DNA of 64,000 nt, from assembly GCA_937922785.1 (NCBI GenBank), contig CALAJQ010000002.1, positions 16,182 through 80,181 of the forward strand. Reading direction: 5' to 3'. The notes beneath the pieces were generated by a model, which did no database searches, was not told the DNA's origin, and saw only the letters and a program-made list of their open reading frames with translations. Source of the DNA: an uncultured Acidimicrobiales bacterium (lineage in GTDB: Bacteria; Actinomycetota; Acidimicrobiia; Acidimicrobiales; SZUA-35). Every line of letters starts with the position of its first letter. The first letter of the stretch is position 1. The position numbers were made by a program, and so were the translations under genes. Of the stretch, positions 44,806 through 52,710 are shown in pieces.

Positions 44806-45259
44806 TCTGGTCGTGCCACTCCTGATCCTCAAGATAGAAACCACGGCCCGCCTCGCTAGTTGCTCTTGAAGTCGGCGAGCTGACTACTGGCTCTACTTAC
44901 CTGTCCGTAATCGACCTGCGTTGTTGCTGGTTTGGCCCTTAGAGAGTGCCGCCCTCTGGCCAGTTTGACCAGTGGGTATTGGGCTGCTCGGTTGGTGCAT
45001 AGAGTCCCGGGCTTGCGCCACGGGCTATCGCCGCAAGCTATCTGAAGCACTCGGTCTCGCCTCTCTGCCCGGTTCATACACCAGGGTACGAAGTTGAGCG
45101 ATTGATCTGCTCTCAGGAGGTGGCCGCTCTGAGACCGAGCGATTTTGCACCCTCCGATTCTCAAGTGCTGATCTGGCAGCGGAGCGCCGGGGGATGCCAG
45201 ATGACTGTCAGGGTCTGCTTCTACACTCTCCGTTATCTGCAGTTGCACGAGGAGGCATC
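44806..45259. other. Gap without a recognised gene
   Basis: About 450 bp between the hypothetical gene and vapB-like gene. No frame in it has convincing protein character; a minus-strand frame of 130 codons across it is compositionally poor and antisense to the vapB start. The right end probably holds the toxin-antitoxin promoter (CTCCGTTATCTGC near 45228) and AGGAGG at 45250-45255. Confidence 0.5.
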
Positions 45260-45967
45260 GTGAAAAGAGATGAACGATTCAGCCGCAAGCTGTACACGGT
45301 CGCAGAGGCGGCGCGGCTCGTCGGCATGCACCCATCGACCCTTGACACATGGGCACACGGATATGAGCGACATCCGCCCGGTCGGCCCGCTGTTAGGCAA
45401 GGGCCCCTGATCACTGCTCTTGATCGCGTCGCAGGCGATAGCCGAAGCATCCCTTTCATAGGCCTCGTGGAAGCCTCGGTCGTTCAGGCGTTTCGGCAAA
45501 CAGGACTGCCTATGCAGCGCATCCGTCGTGCGCTTGAGGTGCTCACGGAACAAGGCGAGTTCGGGCACCCGCTAGCCAGCCGACAGCTCTATAGCGATGG
45601 CGCGGAGGTCCTCTACGATTACGCAAAGAGCTCGGACGACAAGCAGCTGGGGCTCCTCACGATCGTCAATTCTGGCCAGCGGGTATTCCACGATGTGATT
45701 AGCCAGTACCTTGAGCGAATTTCGTTTGAAGACCGGTGGGCGAGTGAACTGATTCTCCCCGTTACCGAGCGTCACTTGCTCAGAGTGGTCCCGGAGATCG
45801 AGGGCGGCGCCCCGCTATTCGTCCATGGTGGCGCGCCTTTGAACGCGGTTAGGGCGCGGTTCGTTGCGGGTGAGCCAGTCGAATCGATAGCGAAGGACTA
45901 CGGCGTCCCACGTGATGAGATTCAGGAAGTAATCGATGCCATCTGGCCATCGCAACAAGTCGCCTGA
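45260..45967 (+). CDS. VapB45-like antitoxin (MerR-like HTH + DUF433)
   Basis: A 235-residue DNA-binding antitoxin. An N-terminal MerR-like helix-turn-helix ('YTVAEAARLVGMHPSTLDTW') is followed by a linker region and a C-terminal DUF433 helix-turn-helix ('PLFVHGGAPLNAVRARFVAG' and 'SIAKDYGVPRDEIQEVI'). This two-part layout and length match VapB45 (Rv2018) of M. tuberculosis. It should bind its own promoter and neutralise the downstream nuclease. GTG at 45260 has a strong AGGAGG 4 nt upstream; the longer frame is not needed. Overlaps the toxin by 32 nt. Confidence 0.8.
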   Translation: MKRDERFSRKLYTVAEAARLVGMHPSTLDTWAHGYERHPPGRPAVRQGPLITALDRVAGDSRSIPFIGLVEASVVQAFRQTGLPMQRIRRALEVLTEQGEFGHPLASRQLYSDGAEVLYDYAKSSDDKQLGLLTIVNSGQRVFHDVISQYLERISFEDRWASELILPVTERHLLRVVPEIEGGAPLFVHGGAPLNAVRARFVAGEPVESIAKDYGVPRDEIQEVIDAIWPSQQVA

Positions 45968-46361
45968 TCCACCACCGGTCTTCTTTCTAGACAGGGGTCT
46001 TGGGCGCTATTTGCTAGCGGAGGCACTGAGAAAGCGCGGCTACGAAGTGTTGCCGATGGCGGACGTGTACACCGGTGGCAAAGACGAAAGGGTGCCCGAC
46101 GATGACTGGATCCTTCGAGCTGACTCCGAGGGATGGATTGCACTCACCAAGGATTACTCGATCATCCGCGATCACATCGAAACTCTGGCCACGACGAGTC
46201 TGCGCGTATTCTCTCTGAACAATGCAAATCTCACTGGTCAGCAGATGGCCGAACGATTCGACCATCATCTGAACCGAATCGTCCAGCGGGCTACGAAGCC
46301 TGGCCCATATCTGTATGTCGTCGGGTCGAAAGGGCTCGAGAGGCGGTGGCCTAAGGCCTGA
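45936..46361 (+). CDS. VapC45-like PIN-domain toxin
   Basis: A 141-residue PIN-like nuclease: 'VFFLDRGLGRYL' (first acidic residue, Asp19), 'VPDDDWILRADSEGWIAL' (central Asp cluster) and 'TKDYSIIRD' (third acidic site), then a C-terminal helix-strand part. This order fits the DUF5615/VapC45-type PIN domains, likely RNases of a type II toxin-antitoxin pair. It overlaps the antitoxin gene, so translation is coupled. The ATG at 45936 is the only convincing start. Located near the middle of the island. Confidence 0.8.
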   Translation: MPSGHRNKSPDPPPVFFLDRGLGRYLLAEALRKRGYEVLPMADVYTGGKDERVPDDDWILRADSEGWIALTKDYSIIRDHIETLATTSLRVFSLNNANLTGQQMAERFDHHLNRIVQRATKPGPYLYVVGSKGLERRWPKA

Positions 46362-46549
46362 CCTGAGTGGGTGTCTAAGAGTTGATACGAGCCGTCGAGG
46401 TGATGGCTGTTGAGCGTTCGTCTTGCCGTCGACTTTGTCGATTTGAGAAGATGCATTGGACCACGAACCCCGGCATGGATAGACCGTTTCGGGCTAACTT
46501 TCTTCGCATTTGGACATCGAAGTAGGAATTGCGACCCCAAAGTTGGCTA

Positions 46550-47887
46550 CTACTGAGCGTTCATTGAACTACCAAGGCACCTAAGCCGGTGCCCCGTCAA
46601 TCGTGGAGGTTCCACGACGTGGTAGCGACCGTTGCTGGAGCGCTTGACGGCTGCAACGAAGGGCGTCTCGAGAAACTCGAGGACTTCACGGATTTCCTCG
46701 GTGCTGGGAGCCTCCGGCTCCGACCGCATTATCAAGTAGAGACCCTCCACGCTCAGCGCTCCCTGCGTGATTTCATCGTCACCGGTTGCCTCGTTCGATA
46801 GCAACTCGAGCACGCGTCCGACTAGACGCTGGCTGCGTTGAGCCACCGAGAAAGCTGCTTGTACACTGTTAAGGCTGGCAAGGCCGGGAGTGCCGAAGAG
46901 CGACTGCAACGCATTCAGCGCCAGAGGAGTGCGGCTCTGAAAGCCGACAAGCTCGCAAAGCTGATCGGCTGTAATCAAAACTACATTGTTGTCCGCTGAC
47001 AGCCGTTCGAGTCTTGGGCTAAAGCGCCAGCCAACGACCGCAGAGTAATCGGCGCTGTGGAGGCGGCGGTGCTCGCTAAGCACGGCCAAGTTGACGGCAC
47101 CTTCATTTAGAGTGCCACCGCCTGTTGTCTTTGCATCCACAGCCACGGTGTAGCCGTCGGAGTTGGTGATGATGCTTGACGCTAGTACGTCCGTCCTTCC
47201 GCTTCCGCCAAGTAGTTCGGTTTCGAACCCGATCAAGCGAAAGGCATCACATATCGCTTCCTCGAACTTTGTTGGTTCAGCGCTGTTCCGGCTTTCTGCT
47301 CTGAGCCTGTCGACCACCGCCATAGCTTCCACTGCGCCGTCCACGTTTAGAATGCTTGACGTTAAGAAGCCGTTACTCGCAATTTGAGACGGTGCTTCTA
47401 GTGGAAGAGAGTCTCGGAACGCCAGACCTTCGGCCGTCAGTTGATGTCGGCCTCCGAATGCTTCCTCTAGAAGCCCAAGGGCTCGCAGCAGGTGAACCCT
47501 ACGTCTTACATCTTCGCGCCGCAGGGCGCTTATGCCATACCTTGCTTGAGCCGCTGATAGCAGTTCGCCAACCGTTTCTGCTTCGGACATTTCATCTAGA
47601 ATTTCGCCAAAGAACCTAAGCTTGCAGTGCAAGAAGCGGGCCAGGTCGATTCCGTCTGCATCTTTGGCCCATGAGAGCGCAACTGGTGTTGCCCGGTACT
47701 CCGTCTTACTCGACCGAATGATGAACCCATTCTGTCGCAAGAAGACCAAGCCTGACTGGATCGACGAGGCTGCCACTTCTAGATTTTCTTGGCAATAGGC
47801 TTCGATCTCGTTGCTTCCACGACCGACGCCTATGAAACTGATGAGTTGAGGTAGGAACGTACGAACTCCGTCAGGTCCACCCAACAT
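46550..47887 (-). CDS. Orphan FokI-like restriction nuclease
   Basis: A 445-residue protein. Residues 1-165 look like two winged-helix domains ('SSIQSGLVFLRQNGFIIRSS', 'VRRRVHLLRALGLLEEAF'). Residues about 205-320 form a PD-(D/E)XK nuclease whose motif 'LGGSGRTDVLA', 17 intervening residues and 'VAVDAKTTGGGTLN' parallels FokI's cleavage domain (Gly-Gly-Ser...Asp, then Asp-x-Lys; here Asp233, Asp251, Lys253, with Glu209/210 upstream). Residues 330-445 are helical. No methyltransferase is adjacent, so it may be modification-dependent or defend without a cognate methylase. Start ATG at 47887 lacks a clear RBS. Confidence 0.7.
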   Translation of the reverse strand: MLGGPDGVRTFLPQLISFIGVGRGSNEIEAYCQENLEVAASSIQSGLVFLRQNGFIIRSSKTEYRATPVALSWAKDADGIDLARFLHCKLRFFGEILDEMSEAETVGELLSAAQARYGISALRREDVRRRVHLLRALGLLEEAFGGRHQLTAEGLAFRDSLPLEAPSQIASNGFLTSSILNVDGAVEAMAVVDRLRAESRNSAEPTKFEEAICDAFRLIGFETELLGGSGRTDVLASSIITNSDGYTVAVDAKTTGGGTLNEGAVNLAVLSEHRRLHSADYSAVVGWRFSPRLERLSADNNVVLITADQLCELVGFQSRTPLALNALQSLFGTPGLASLNSVQAAFSVAQRSQRLVGRVLELLSNEATGDDEITQGALSVEGLYLIMRSEPEAPSTEEIREVLEFLETPFVAAVKRSSNGRYHVVEPPRLTGHRLRCLGSSMNAQ

Positions 47888-48172
47888 GTAGCCAAGGCCG
47901 AGTGCTTCTTGCCGTGCCCGCCAGCGTCGAGGACAGCTATCGCTTGCCCGGACACGAAGGTTAGCCTGTAGGTCGATGTTCAGCGACAGTCACCGCTCAG
48001 CTCATCAGCTAAGTGTCCCTCTATGGCGACCCTAGGGAGGGTTCGCATCCCTACTTTCGCTCCGGAGCGGGGATATTCAGCGGTAACCAGCAGGTAGCAT
48101 TGGTCAGCGTTTTCCCAGGTCAGAGCGCGGATGCGGCCGCACTGGTTACCAGGGGATAGGTCCAAATCAGAC
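47888..48172. other. Island right end, no gene seen
   Basis: About 285 bp between the nuclease start and the right direct repeat. It has no convincing frame. It contains CATCCCTACTTTCGC at about 48046, related to CATCCCTACTTTGCG (about 48327) and CATCCCTACCCTGGG (about 42130), outside and inside the two island ends. It may hold the nuclease promoter. Confidence 0.4.
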
Positions 48173-48252
48173 CTTCGACATCTTCGAAGGCACCGAACAA
48201 ATCCAACAGCTAGTGATCTCTAGGGCGATCTCCGGTCTACGTATCGAGTGAC
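48173..48252 (+). pseudogene. Duplicate 3' end of acyl-CoA dehydrogenase (right att-like repeat)
   Basis: Encodes the last 25 residues of the dehydrogenase ('FDIFEGTEQIQQLVISR' then 'AISGLRIE' and a TGA stop). The first 46 bp are identical to 41941-41986; the rest differs mostly at third codon positions, so the peptide is unchanged. No upstream portion of the gene is present. It is best read as the displaced original 3' end of the dehydrogenase gene after insertion of the island, or the reverse. Confidence 0.75.
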
Positions 48253-48255
48253 TGC

Positions 48256-48302
48256 GGGGTCAAGTCTCGAACTTGGCTAACTCCTGTTTCTGTGGATGAC
48301 TC
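48256..48302 (+). repeat. Intergenic repeat family 2, copy 3
   Basis: GGGGTCAAGTCTCGAACTTGGCT, CTCC and TCTGTGGATGACT, three bases after the duplicated dehydrogenase stop. Matches copy 2 at 42078 closely, so it is part of the duplicated flank; the DnaA-box-like part has one change (TGTGGATGA). Confidence 0.7.
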
Positions 48303-48390
48303 AGGCTCGGTGCCGTCTTCGTGGCTTCATCCCTACTTTGCGTAGCGTGGATCGCCGATGGTGGTTAGGTCAAGGTCGGGCCACGGGCAG

Positions 48391-49152
48391 CTAGCGGAAG
48401 AGCCGGCCAAGGAATCTAATGACATAGTCGATTATCAAGAACAGCAATGTCGACCACAATGCCAAGGCAACCATGATGTCGGTCCGGGAGAAAGGGCGAG
48501 CTGAGAAGATCGCCCCGCCTAGCCCTTCCCTCGCTCCAATCAACTCGCTAAAAGAAACAAAGAGCCATGAGATCAGCAGTGCTTGGCGTGCCAGTTGCGT
48601 CAACCGACCCGGCACAGCAGCTGGCTCAGACGCAGCCAAGGCGCTGGCAACACCGTCGGCTATGACCCACGTCAGAACGAAGCTCGACGTGAACACCAAG
48701 GGCGTATCACCGATCCCAAACAACAAGATGGCGAATGGCAAAATCGCCGCAGCCGCCAGCAACCGGAGAAACGACACGAAAGGGTCGAAGTACTCCCGCA
48801 CCCCGCTCCTGGCACCGATTGCAACTCCAATTGTTCCGCCTAACAGTCCGCCAATGACGAGAGGCACAATCACACGCACCAAGGTGGCGGTCGTGTGTCT
48901 CATTAGTGTCGTACCAAGGAAGGCCCCTCTCCACAGCTCGAGGAAAGCAGACCACGTTTCACCATGCGATGGCCAATGATTGTCAGCGATTCCCCTGCTA
49001 CTACCTCCGTCGAAGAGCTCGATAAATAGCCAGAGCATGTTCAACAATACGATCGCCACCACGACACCGATCGCCCGCTGTTTCAGGAATGAAGCGAGAT
49101 CTTCGAGTTTCCTCGACTCGGTACTTCCGTCATCTTCTTGCACCGTGTCCAT
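48391..49152 (-). CDS. ABC importer permease (SsuC/TauC-like), orphan
   Basis: A 253-residue permease with about six helices and the binding-protein-dependent transport fold: 'RHTTATLVRVIVPLVIGGLL', 'PFVSFLRLLAAAAILPFAIL' (EAA-like region) and 'ADGVASALAA'. It is closest in layout to nitrate/sulfonate/taurine permeases. No ATPase or binding protein is adjacent, so it must share them with another locus or be a remnant. ATG at 49152 is preferred over 49206. Just outside the island's right end. Confidence 0.75.
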   Translation of the reverse strand: MDTVQEDDGSTESRKLEDLASFLKQRAIGVVVAIVLLNMLWLFIELFDGGSSRGIADNHWPSHGETWSAFLELWRGAFLGTTLMRHTTATLVRVIVPLVIGGLLGGTIGVAIGARSGVREYFDPFVSFLRLLAAAAILPFAILLFGIGDTPLVFTSSFVLTWVIADGVASALAASEPAAVPGRLTQLARQALLISWLFVSFSELIGAREGLGGAIFSARPFSRTDIMVALALWSTLLFLIIDYVIRFLGRLFR

Positions 49153-49645
49153 AGGCCACGGTAGTCCAAAGCTAGAAAGCTGGAAGAGATCCAGATCGAG
49201 TCGCATACGACTGCCGTGGCAAGACTCGTCTTCGATTCACTCGATAAATCCGCACGAAATCACGCAGTCTTGGCATCCCTCGCTCCATGCATCACCGATT
49301 GCGGAGACAAGCGCGTCGCTCGAACGACCGCGTCATTTGGCGAAACCATCCCCGCTGTTTGGAAGTTGACCCGACCAAACCGGACAATCATGGTCGTTTT
49401 CGTCGGGTCAACCTCCGGCGGGGAGCTCAATCGCTGGCCAGTTACCTGGTCTGGCGTTGGGCGGCGACGGTCTCGGCGAACTCTGGATCGGTCAACTAAT
49501 CCAGGGCTGGCACAGCCATTCGATAGAGCGCATCGAACTACATGTGTGCTCGTGCTTCATCGTGTCAGTTGGTCCACGACTCCAGTGAGTGCGGCCACGG
49601 TCGATAGTTGAATATGACCTCTGTTGATGATGGGAGCAACACCGT
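49153..49645. other. Gene-poor gap with family-3 repeat
   Basis: About 490 bp. A plus-strand frame from GTG 49216 starts protein-like ('ARLVFDSLDKSARNHAVLA') but is low-quality after the repeat at 49365, so it could be a truncated gene. The rest holds the family-3 repeat and, near 49630, GGGAG serving the next gene. Confidence 0.4.
49365..49474. repeat. Repeat family 3, copy 1
   Basis: About 110 bp, matching 51491-51600. It starts with an imperfect palindrome: GTTGACCCGACCAAA ... TTTTCGTCGGGTCAAC (49365-49412). After it come GGGGAGCTCAATC, CCAGTTACCTGGTCTGGCGTTGG and GGCGGCGACG, the last blocks corresponding to the 3' end of the propeller gene at 51572. Confidence 0.7.
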
Positions 49646-49882
49646 ATGAGCTTGGCCGGCTGGACCCTCGCACTGTTATTGGGATCTTTTTTGGGGCTGT
49701 TGGCTGGATTCCTGACAATTCCGTTTCTGTTCTTCTCTTTTGGTGCGCGAAGGCTTGCTGCTGGAGAATGGATCTGGCAGCACGACGACGTCTCTGAACT
49801 AGGTATAGGGGTCGTCGTTCTCACTGGAATCGTTGTCGGCACGCTCGTTGGCTTAAGTGGAACCGCGGGCCTCCAGCTCTAG
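49646..49882 (+). CDS. Small two-helix membrane protein
   Basis: A 78-residue protein with two hydrophobic helices (about residues 5-30 and 52-74) joined by a polar loop 'GARRLAAGEWIWQHDDVSE'. ATG at 49646 has GGGAG about 12 nt upstream. No family recognised. Small hydrophobic proteins like this may be toxins, regulators of membrane enzymes, or simply membrane subunits; nothing adjacent points to a role. Confidence 0.55.
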   Translation: MSLAGWTLALLLGSFLGLLAGFLTIPFLFFSFGARRLAAGEWIWQHDDVSELGIGVVVLTGIVVGTLVGLSGTAGLQL

Positions 49883-50040
49883 TTGCGATCGGGTGCGAAT
49901 CATGTAGCGACCACGGTTACCAGGTTGTAGACGAGAACAACAGGTACGGGAAATTGCGGTGGGCTCGGCGTTCGGCGTCAGTTGGAGCGAGATCGGGTGT
50001 CTCGATCACAAGCGCGGCTAAACCTTGTGGCAGGTTCGGG

Positions 50041-50385
50041 TCACGAACGCCAGCTGGACGTCCGCGGATGCCTGCGCCAGTGATCATCCCAGGGTGGGGG
50101 AATTGGGGTGCCCAGCTCGCCGGCCGATTCGAGTTTGGCGAGAGTCGTTGGCGGGACCTGGTCCCAGATGGGGGACAGGTGTGCGATCGCCGCTGCGGCT
50201 ACTTCTCTAACGGAATGTCGCTCTAGTCCGTCCTTGCCTACCCAGCAATCGATTACATCGACGCCTAGATGAGAGATCAGCCGATCGGTTAGGTGGCGGA
50301 TCAGTAGTTCCTGATTGTCGGTCGAATGGGTCGACCCGTTAAGTCGCTCTTCGATGTCCGGCCAGCCTGACTCGTCAAGTTCCAT
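50041..50385 (-). CDS. Hypothetical protein, acidic helical
   Basis: A 114-residue cytosolic protein, mostly helical, beginning 'MELDESGWPDIEERLNGS' and containing 'RHLTDRLISHLGVDVIDCWV' and 'EVAAAAIAHLSPIWDQVPP'. No family recognised. The C-terminal 20 residues are Trp/Arg/Pro rich and likely disordered. ATG at 50385 is preferred over GTG at 50400. It follows the lipoprotein gene on the same strand by 30 bp, so they may be co-transcribed. Confidence 0.5.
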   Translation of the reverse strand: MELDESGWPDIEERLNGSTHSTDNQELLIRHLTDRLISHLGVDVIDCWVGKDGLERHSVREVAAAAIAHLSPIWDQVPPTTLAKLESAGELGTPIPPPWDDHWRRHPRTSSWRS

Positions 50386-50415
50386 AACAGAGTCTGTCAC
50401 GAACCAGCCGATCGG

Positions 50416-51300
50416 TTAGTCGCACCCGACTCGCGGATCCTGGTCGGTGGCTCTTCGATATTCTTCGCTGAACTCAGTGCCAACAGGTCTGGCGATGATG
50501 GTGTCTTTGCTGACCCTTTCGAACTCCAGCTCGATGCGCTCTTGTCCGTCGTCGACCCATCCGTTGGGAAGGTCTTTTGAGCTGTTTGACTCGATTGGGT
50601 TGATGGCGAACCATTGCGAGCCGTCCATGTCCCAGAACAATATGTTCATCCCGCAATGGGTCGAGACCCGTCTGGTGCGGGTTTCGCCGATGGCGATGTT
50701 GCCAGCGTTGTCCATCGGCTGCGGAGCGTCCGGGTCTTGTGTGACCTCCGAAGTTGTCGTGGGGGACTCGGCGGGCGTGAACCTGATCAATAGGGTCGAT
50801 TCCTCGTCGTCGCCGTTGGATAGATCGAATCTGACGGCCTGCGGGACGCCGTCATCGTCAAAGTCGATTTCGAGGGTATGGCCATCGAACCCTAGACCTA
50901 CTGATTCGTCGACAGCGTCAGCGAATCGTGAGATCAGGCTGTGGAGTTTCGGGACGTTCCACTCGGTCTCGGCGCAAAACGTCCCCGATGTTGAATCCGG
51001 CGAGCTTGGCGCCAGCGATATCTCTATCGCAGCTCCGTTTTCAATTGCCGTGATCCATTGGCAGCCGTTAGTCCAGTAGTTCTGCGTCTCGGTGACTTCG
51101 ATTCTGTAGCTGTCGATGTCTGCGGCCACCCAGCGTTCTCTTGCTTCGGCCAGCTCCGTTCGTATCGAGTTGACACCACTGAGGTCTTCAAACTCGATCG
51201 AAAGCGACAGTGGTTCTTCGGGCTCAATACCGTCCGATGACGACGTGCACCCGACGATTGTTAGAGCCATCAGGGCGATGACTGACCGTTTCCACGCCAT
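50416..51300 (-). CDS. Predicted lipoprotein with DUF6174-like domain
   Basis: A 294-residue protein with signal peptide and lipobox 'LTIVGC'. Residues about 50-180 resemble DUF6174, a small actinobacterial exported domain with 'ARERWVAADIDSYRIEV' and a Cys pair ('NGCQWI', 'GTFCAE'), then a Thr-rich linker and a second domain of about 100 residues with two more Cys ('STHCGMN', 'RVGCD'). Function unknown; surface or cell-wall location predicted. ATG at 51300; a 50-bp sequence repeated at 53912 lies directly upstream of it. Confidence 0.7.
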   Translation of the reverse strand: MAWKRSVIALMALTIVGCTSSSDGIEPEEPLSLSIEFEDLSGVNSIRTELAEARERWVAADIDSYRIEVTETQNYWTNGCQWITAIENGAAIEISLAPSSPDSTSGTFCAETEWNVPKLHSLISRFADAVDESVGLGFDGHTLEIDFDDDGVPQAVRFDLSNGDDEESTLLIRFTPAESPTTTSEVTQDPDAPQPMDNAGNIAIGETRTRRVSTHCGMNILFWDMDGSQWFAINPIESNSSKDLPNGWVDDGQERIELEFERVSKDTIIARPVGTEFSEEYRRATDQDPRVGCD

Positions 51301-51351
51301 GCAGTGAAAGTACCATCGCATCATCAAGCATCGACCCTCGGCCACGGACTC
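51301..51351. repeat. Short repeat upstream of lipoprotein gene (family 4)
   Basis: GCAGTGAAAGTACCATCGCATC ends in CATCGACC(C)TCGGCC; the same 50 bp with a few changes occurs at 53912-53961. Here it covers the upstream region of the minus-strand lipoprotein gene. Confidence 0.5.
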
Positions 51352-51490
51352 TAGGCTGTAGCTAACCTTCGGGATCTTCGAACGCACCGGACAGGTTCAG
51401 CCGCTGAGCCATCGTTCGCCCTAGCTCTAGACAACTCGGCCAGCCTCTGGTCGTTTCCCCGTCTTTGCTCAGCCATTGCTGCTGTTTGTT

Positions 51491-51600
51491 AGTTGATCCG
51501 ACTAAACCGGACAATAGTGGTCGTTTTCGTCGGGTCAACCATCTAGCAGGGGAGCTCAATCTCTAAGCCAGTTACCCGGTCTGGTGTTGGACGGCGACGA
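51491..51600. repeat. Repeat family 3, copy 2
   Basis: Matches 49365-49474 over about 110 bp with roughly 80% or better identity by eye. Palindrome arms GTTGATCCGACTAAA and TTTTCGTCGGGTCAAC. The right 30 bp are the 3' end of the propeller pseudogene, so the repeat includes the gene's last codons, as it does (as a remnant) in copy 1. Confidence 0.7.
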
Positions 51601-52561
51601 GTTCGCCTTTGGTGGCGACGATCGTCAGGCCGTTAAACATCGGAGCTAGTGCGACTGCGCGGCGAGCGATTCGGAGGCGGCAGTGTATTGTTCCGTCGGG
51701 ACCGATTGCGGCGACGGTTCCATCACGGCTCGCAACCACTACTACGTCCCCATCTGGACTGAAGCTAGGAACAAGTCCTTCGTTGAGTCGTACTTCAGTT
51801 GAGGTGTCGTTTGCGAGGTTGACCACAGCAACTCCACTGGCGGTCGCTGCCCACAGCACGCCGTTGTGGTGCAGCGGCGGGTTGAGTTCGAGTTCGCTTG
51901 TGCTCTTCCAGACCTCTCTCAGTTCGCCATTGTTTAACTCAGTCACTCTGGACGGCCCTGAGCGGAAGATGACAGACCCGTTCGCCGTGTCAGTGAATGC
52001 GGCGCCATGATCGGGGCCGGCTATCGGGTCGAGCAATTGCCAGCTTCTTTCTATCTCACCAGATCTGGGGGTGAGTTCGTCAAGAACCAGACTTCCGCGG
52101 GAACTGACGAGAACACCACTGTCATGTACAAACGGCCAGTGCACGTCGGCCGTTTGGCCAGGCTCTTTCGGCCACAGAAGCTGACCGTCGGTGATGTCTC
52201 TGGCAGCGAGCGGTCGATAGCCACGCCATCCACCTGTGATAACACATGACCCGGCGATTGAAACATGTCCGCTGAACCGTTCAGTCTGTTCGGCCTACCT
52301 GAGGGATCCGTCCACCAGTTCGAAGCAGCGCAGCAGTCCCATTTGTTCGTGGTACATGACAGTGTCATCGCCAATCACGGCAGTGCCGTAGGCGTTGTCG
52401 ACCTTGGCAGTCCACATCGATTGACCGGTCCAAGGGTCAACTCGGATCAGGCGATTGTTTCGACCGGCGACGACGAGGGCGTCGCCGCCTGTGTGAAGCG
52501 AGGATGGCGATGGGCGCATGTTTAGATCCTTCCGCCACGCCACTTCTAACACCACAGTCAC
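51572..52561 (-). pseudogene. PQQ-type beta-propeller protein interrupted by an amber codon
   Basis: A single frame of about 329 codons with one in-frame TAG at 52294-52292. Upstream part: 'LVVAGRNNRLIRVDPWTGQS', 'VIGDDTVMYHEQMGLL'; then 'ELVDGSLR'-TAG-'AEQTERFSGH'; downstream: 'DITDGQLLWPKEPGQ', 'VVVASRDGTVAAIGPDGTI'. The repeated 'D..tG...W' pattern is that of PQQ-like propeller blades, in which Trp is expected where TAG stands (TGG to TAG, one base). No signal peptide is seen and the start is unclear. Either a recent pseudogene, a sequencing error, or suppressed amber. Confidence 0.65.
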
Positions 52562-52710
52562 AACGACAAACTAGACAAAATCGATGTCCAAGCTTCGAAT
52601 GGTCGGGGAGGTTGGGCGCGAAATGAGGAATTCAACGAGGTCTGTGGCAGTGCGCTCAGGCATTGTGTTCAGTTGTCGATCCGCGGGCCAACTCGTGCAA
52701 AAGGGCCGAG

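Noticed and set aside
44856..45248. Minus-strand 130-codon frame
   Set aside because: Irregular composition, no domain character, no RBS, and it runs antisense into the start of the antitoxin gene.
49216..49611. Plus-strand 131-codon frame from GTG 49216
   Set aside because: Only the first 45 or so residues look protein-like; the rest is the family-3 repeat read through. At most a truncated remnant.
51362..51559. Minus-strand 65-codon frame
   Set aside because: Half of it is the family-3 repeat; the C-terminal part could be a gene remnant but has no family, start or RBS support.
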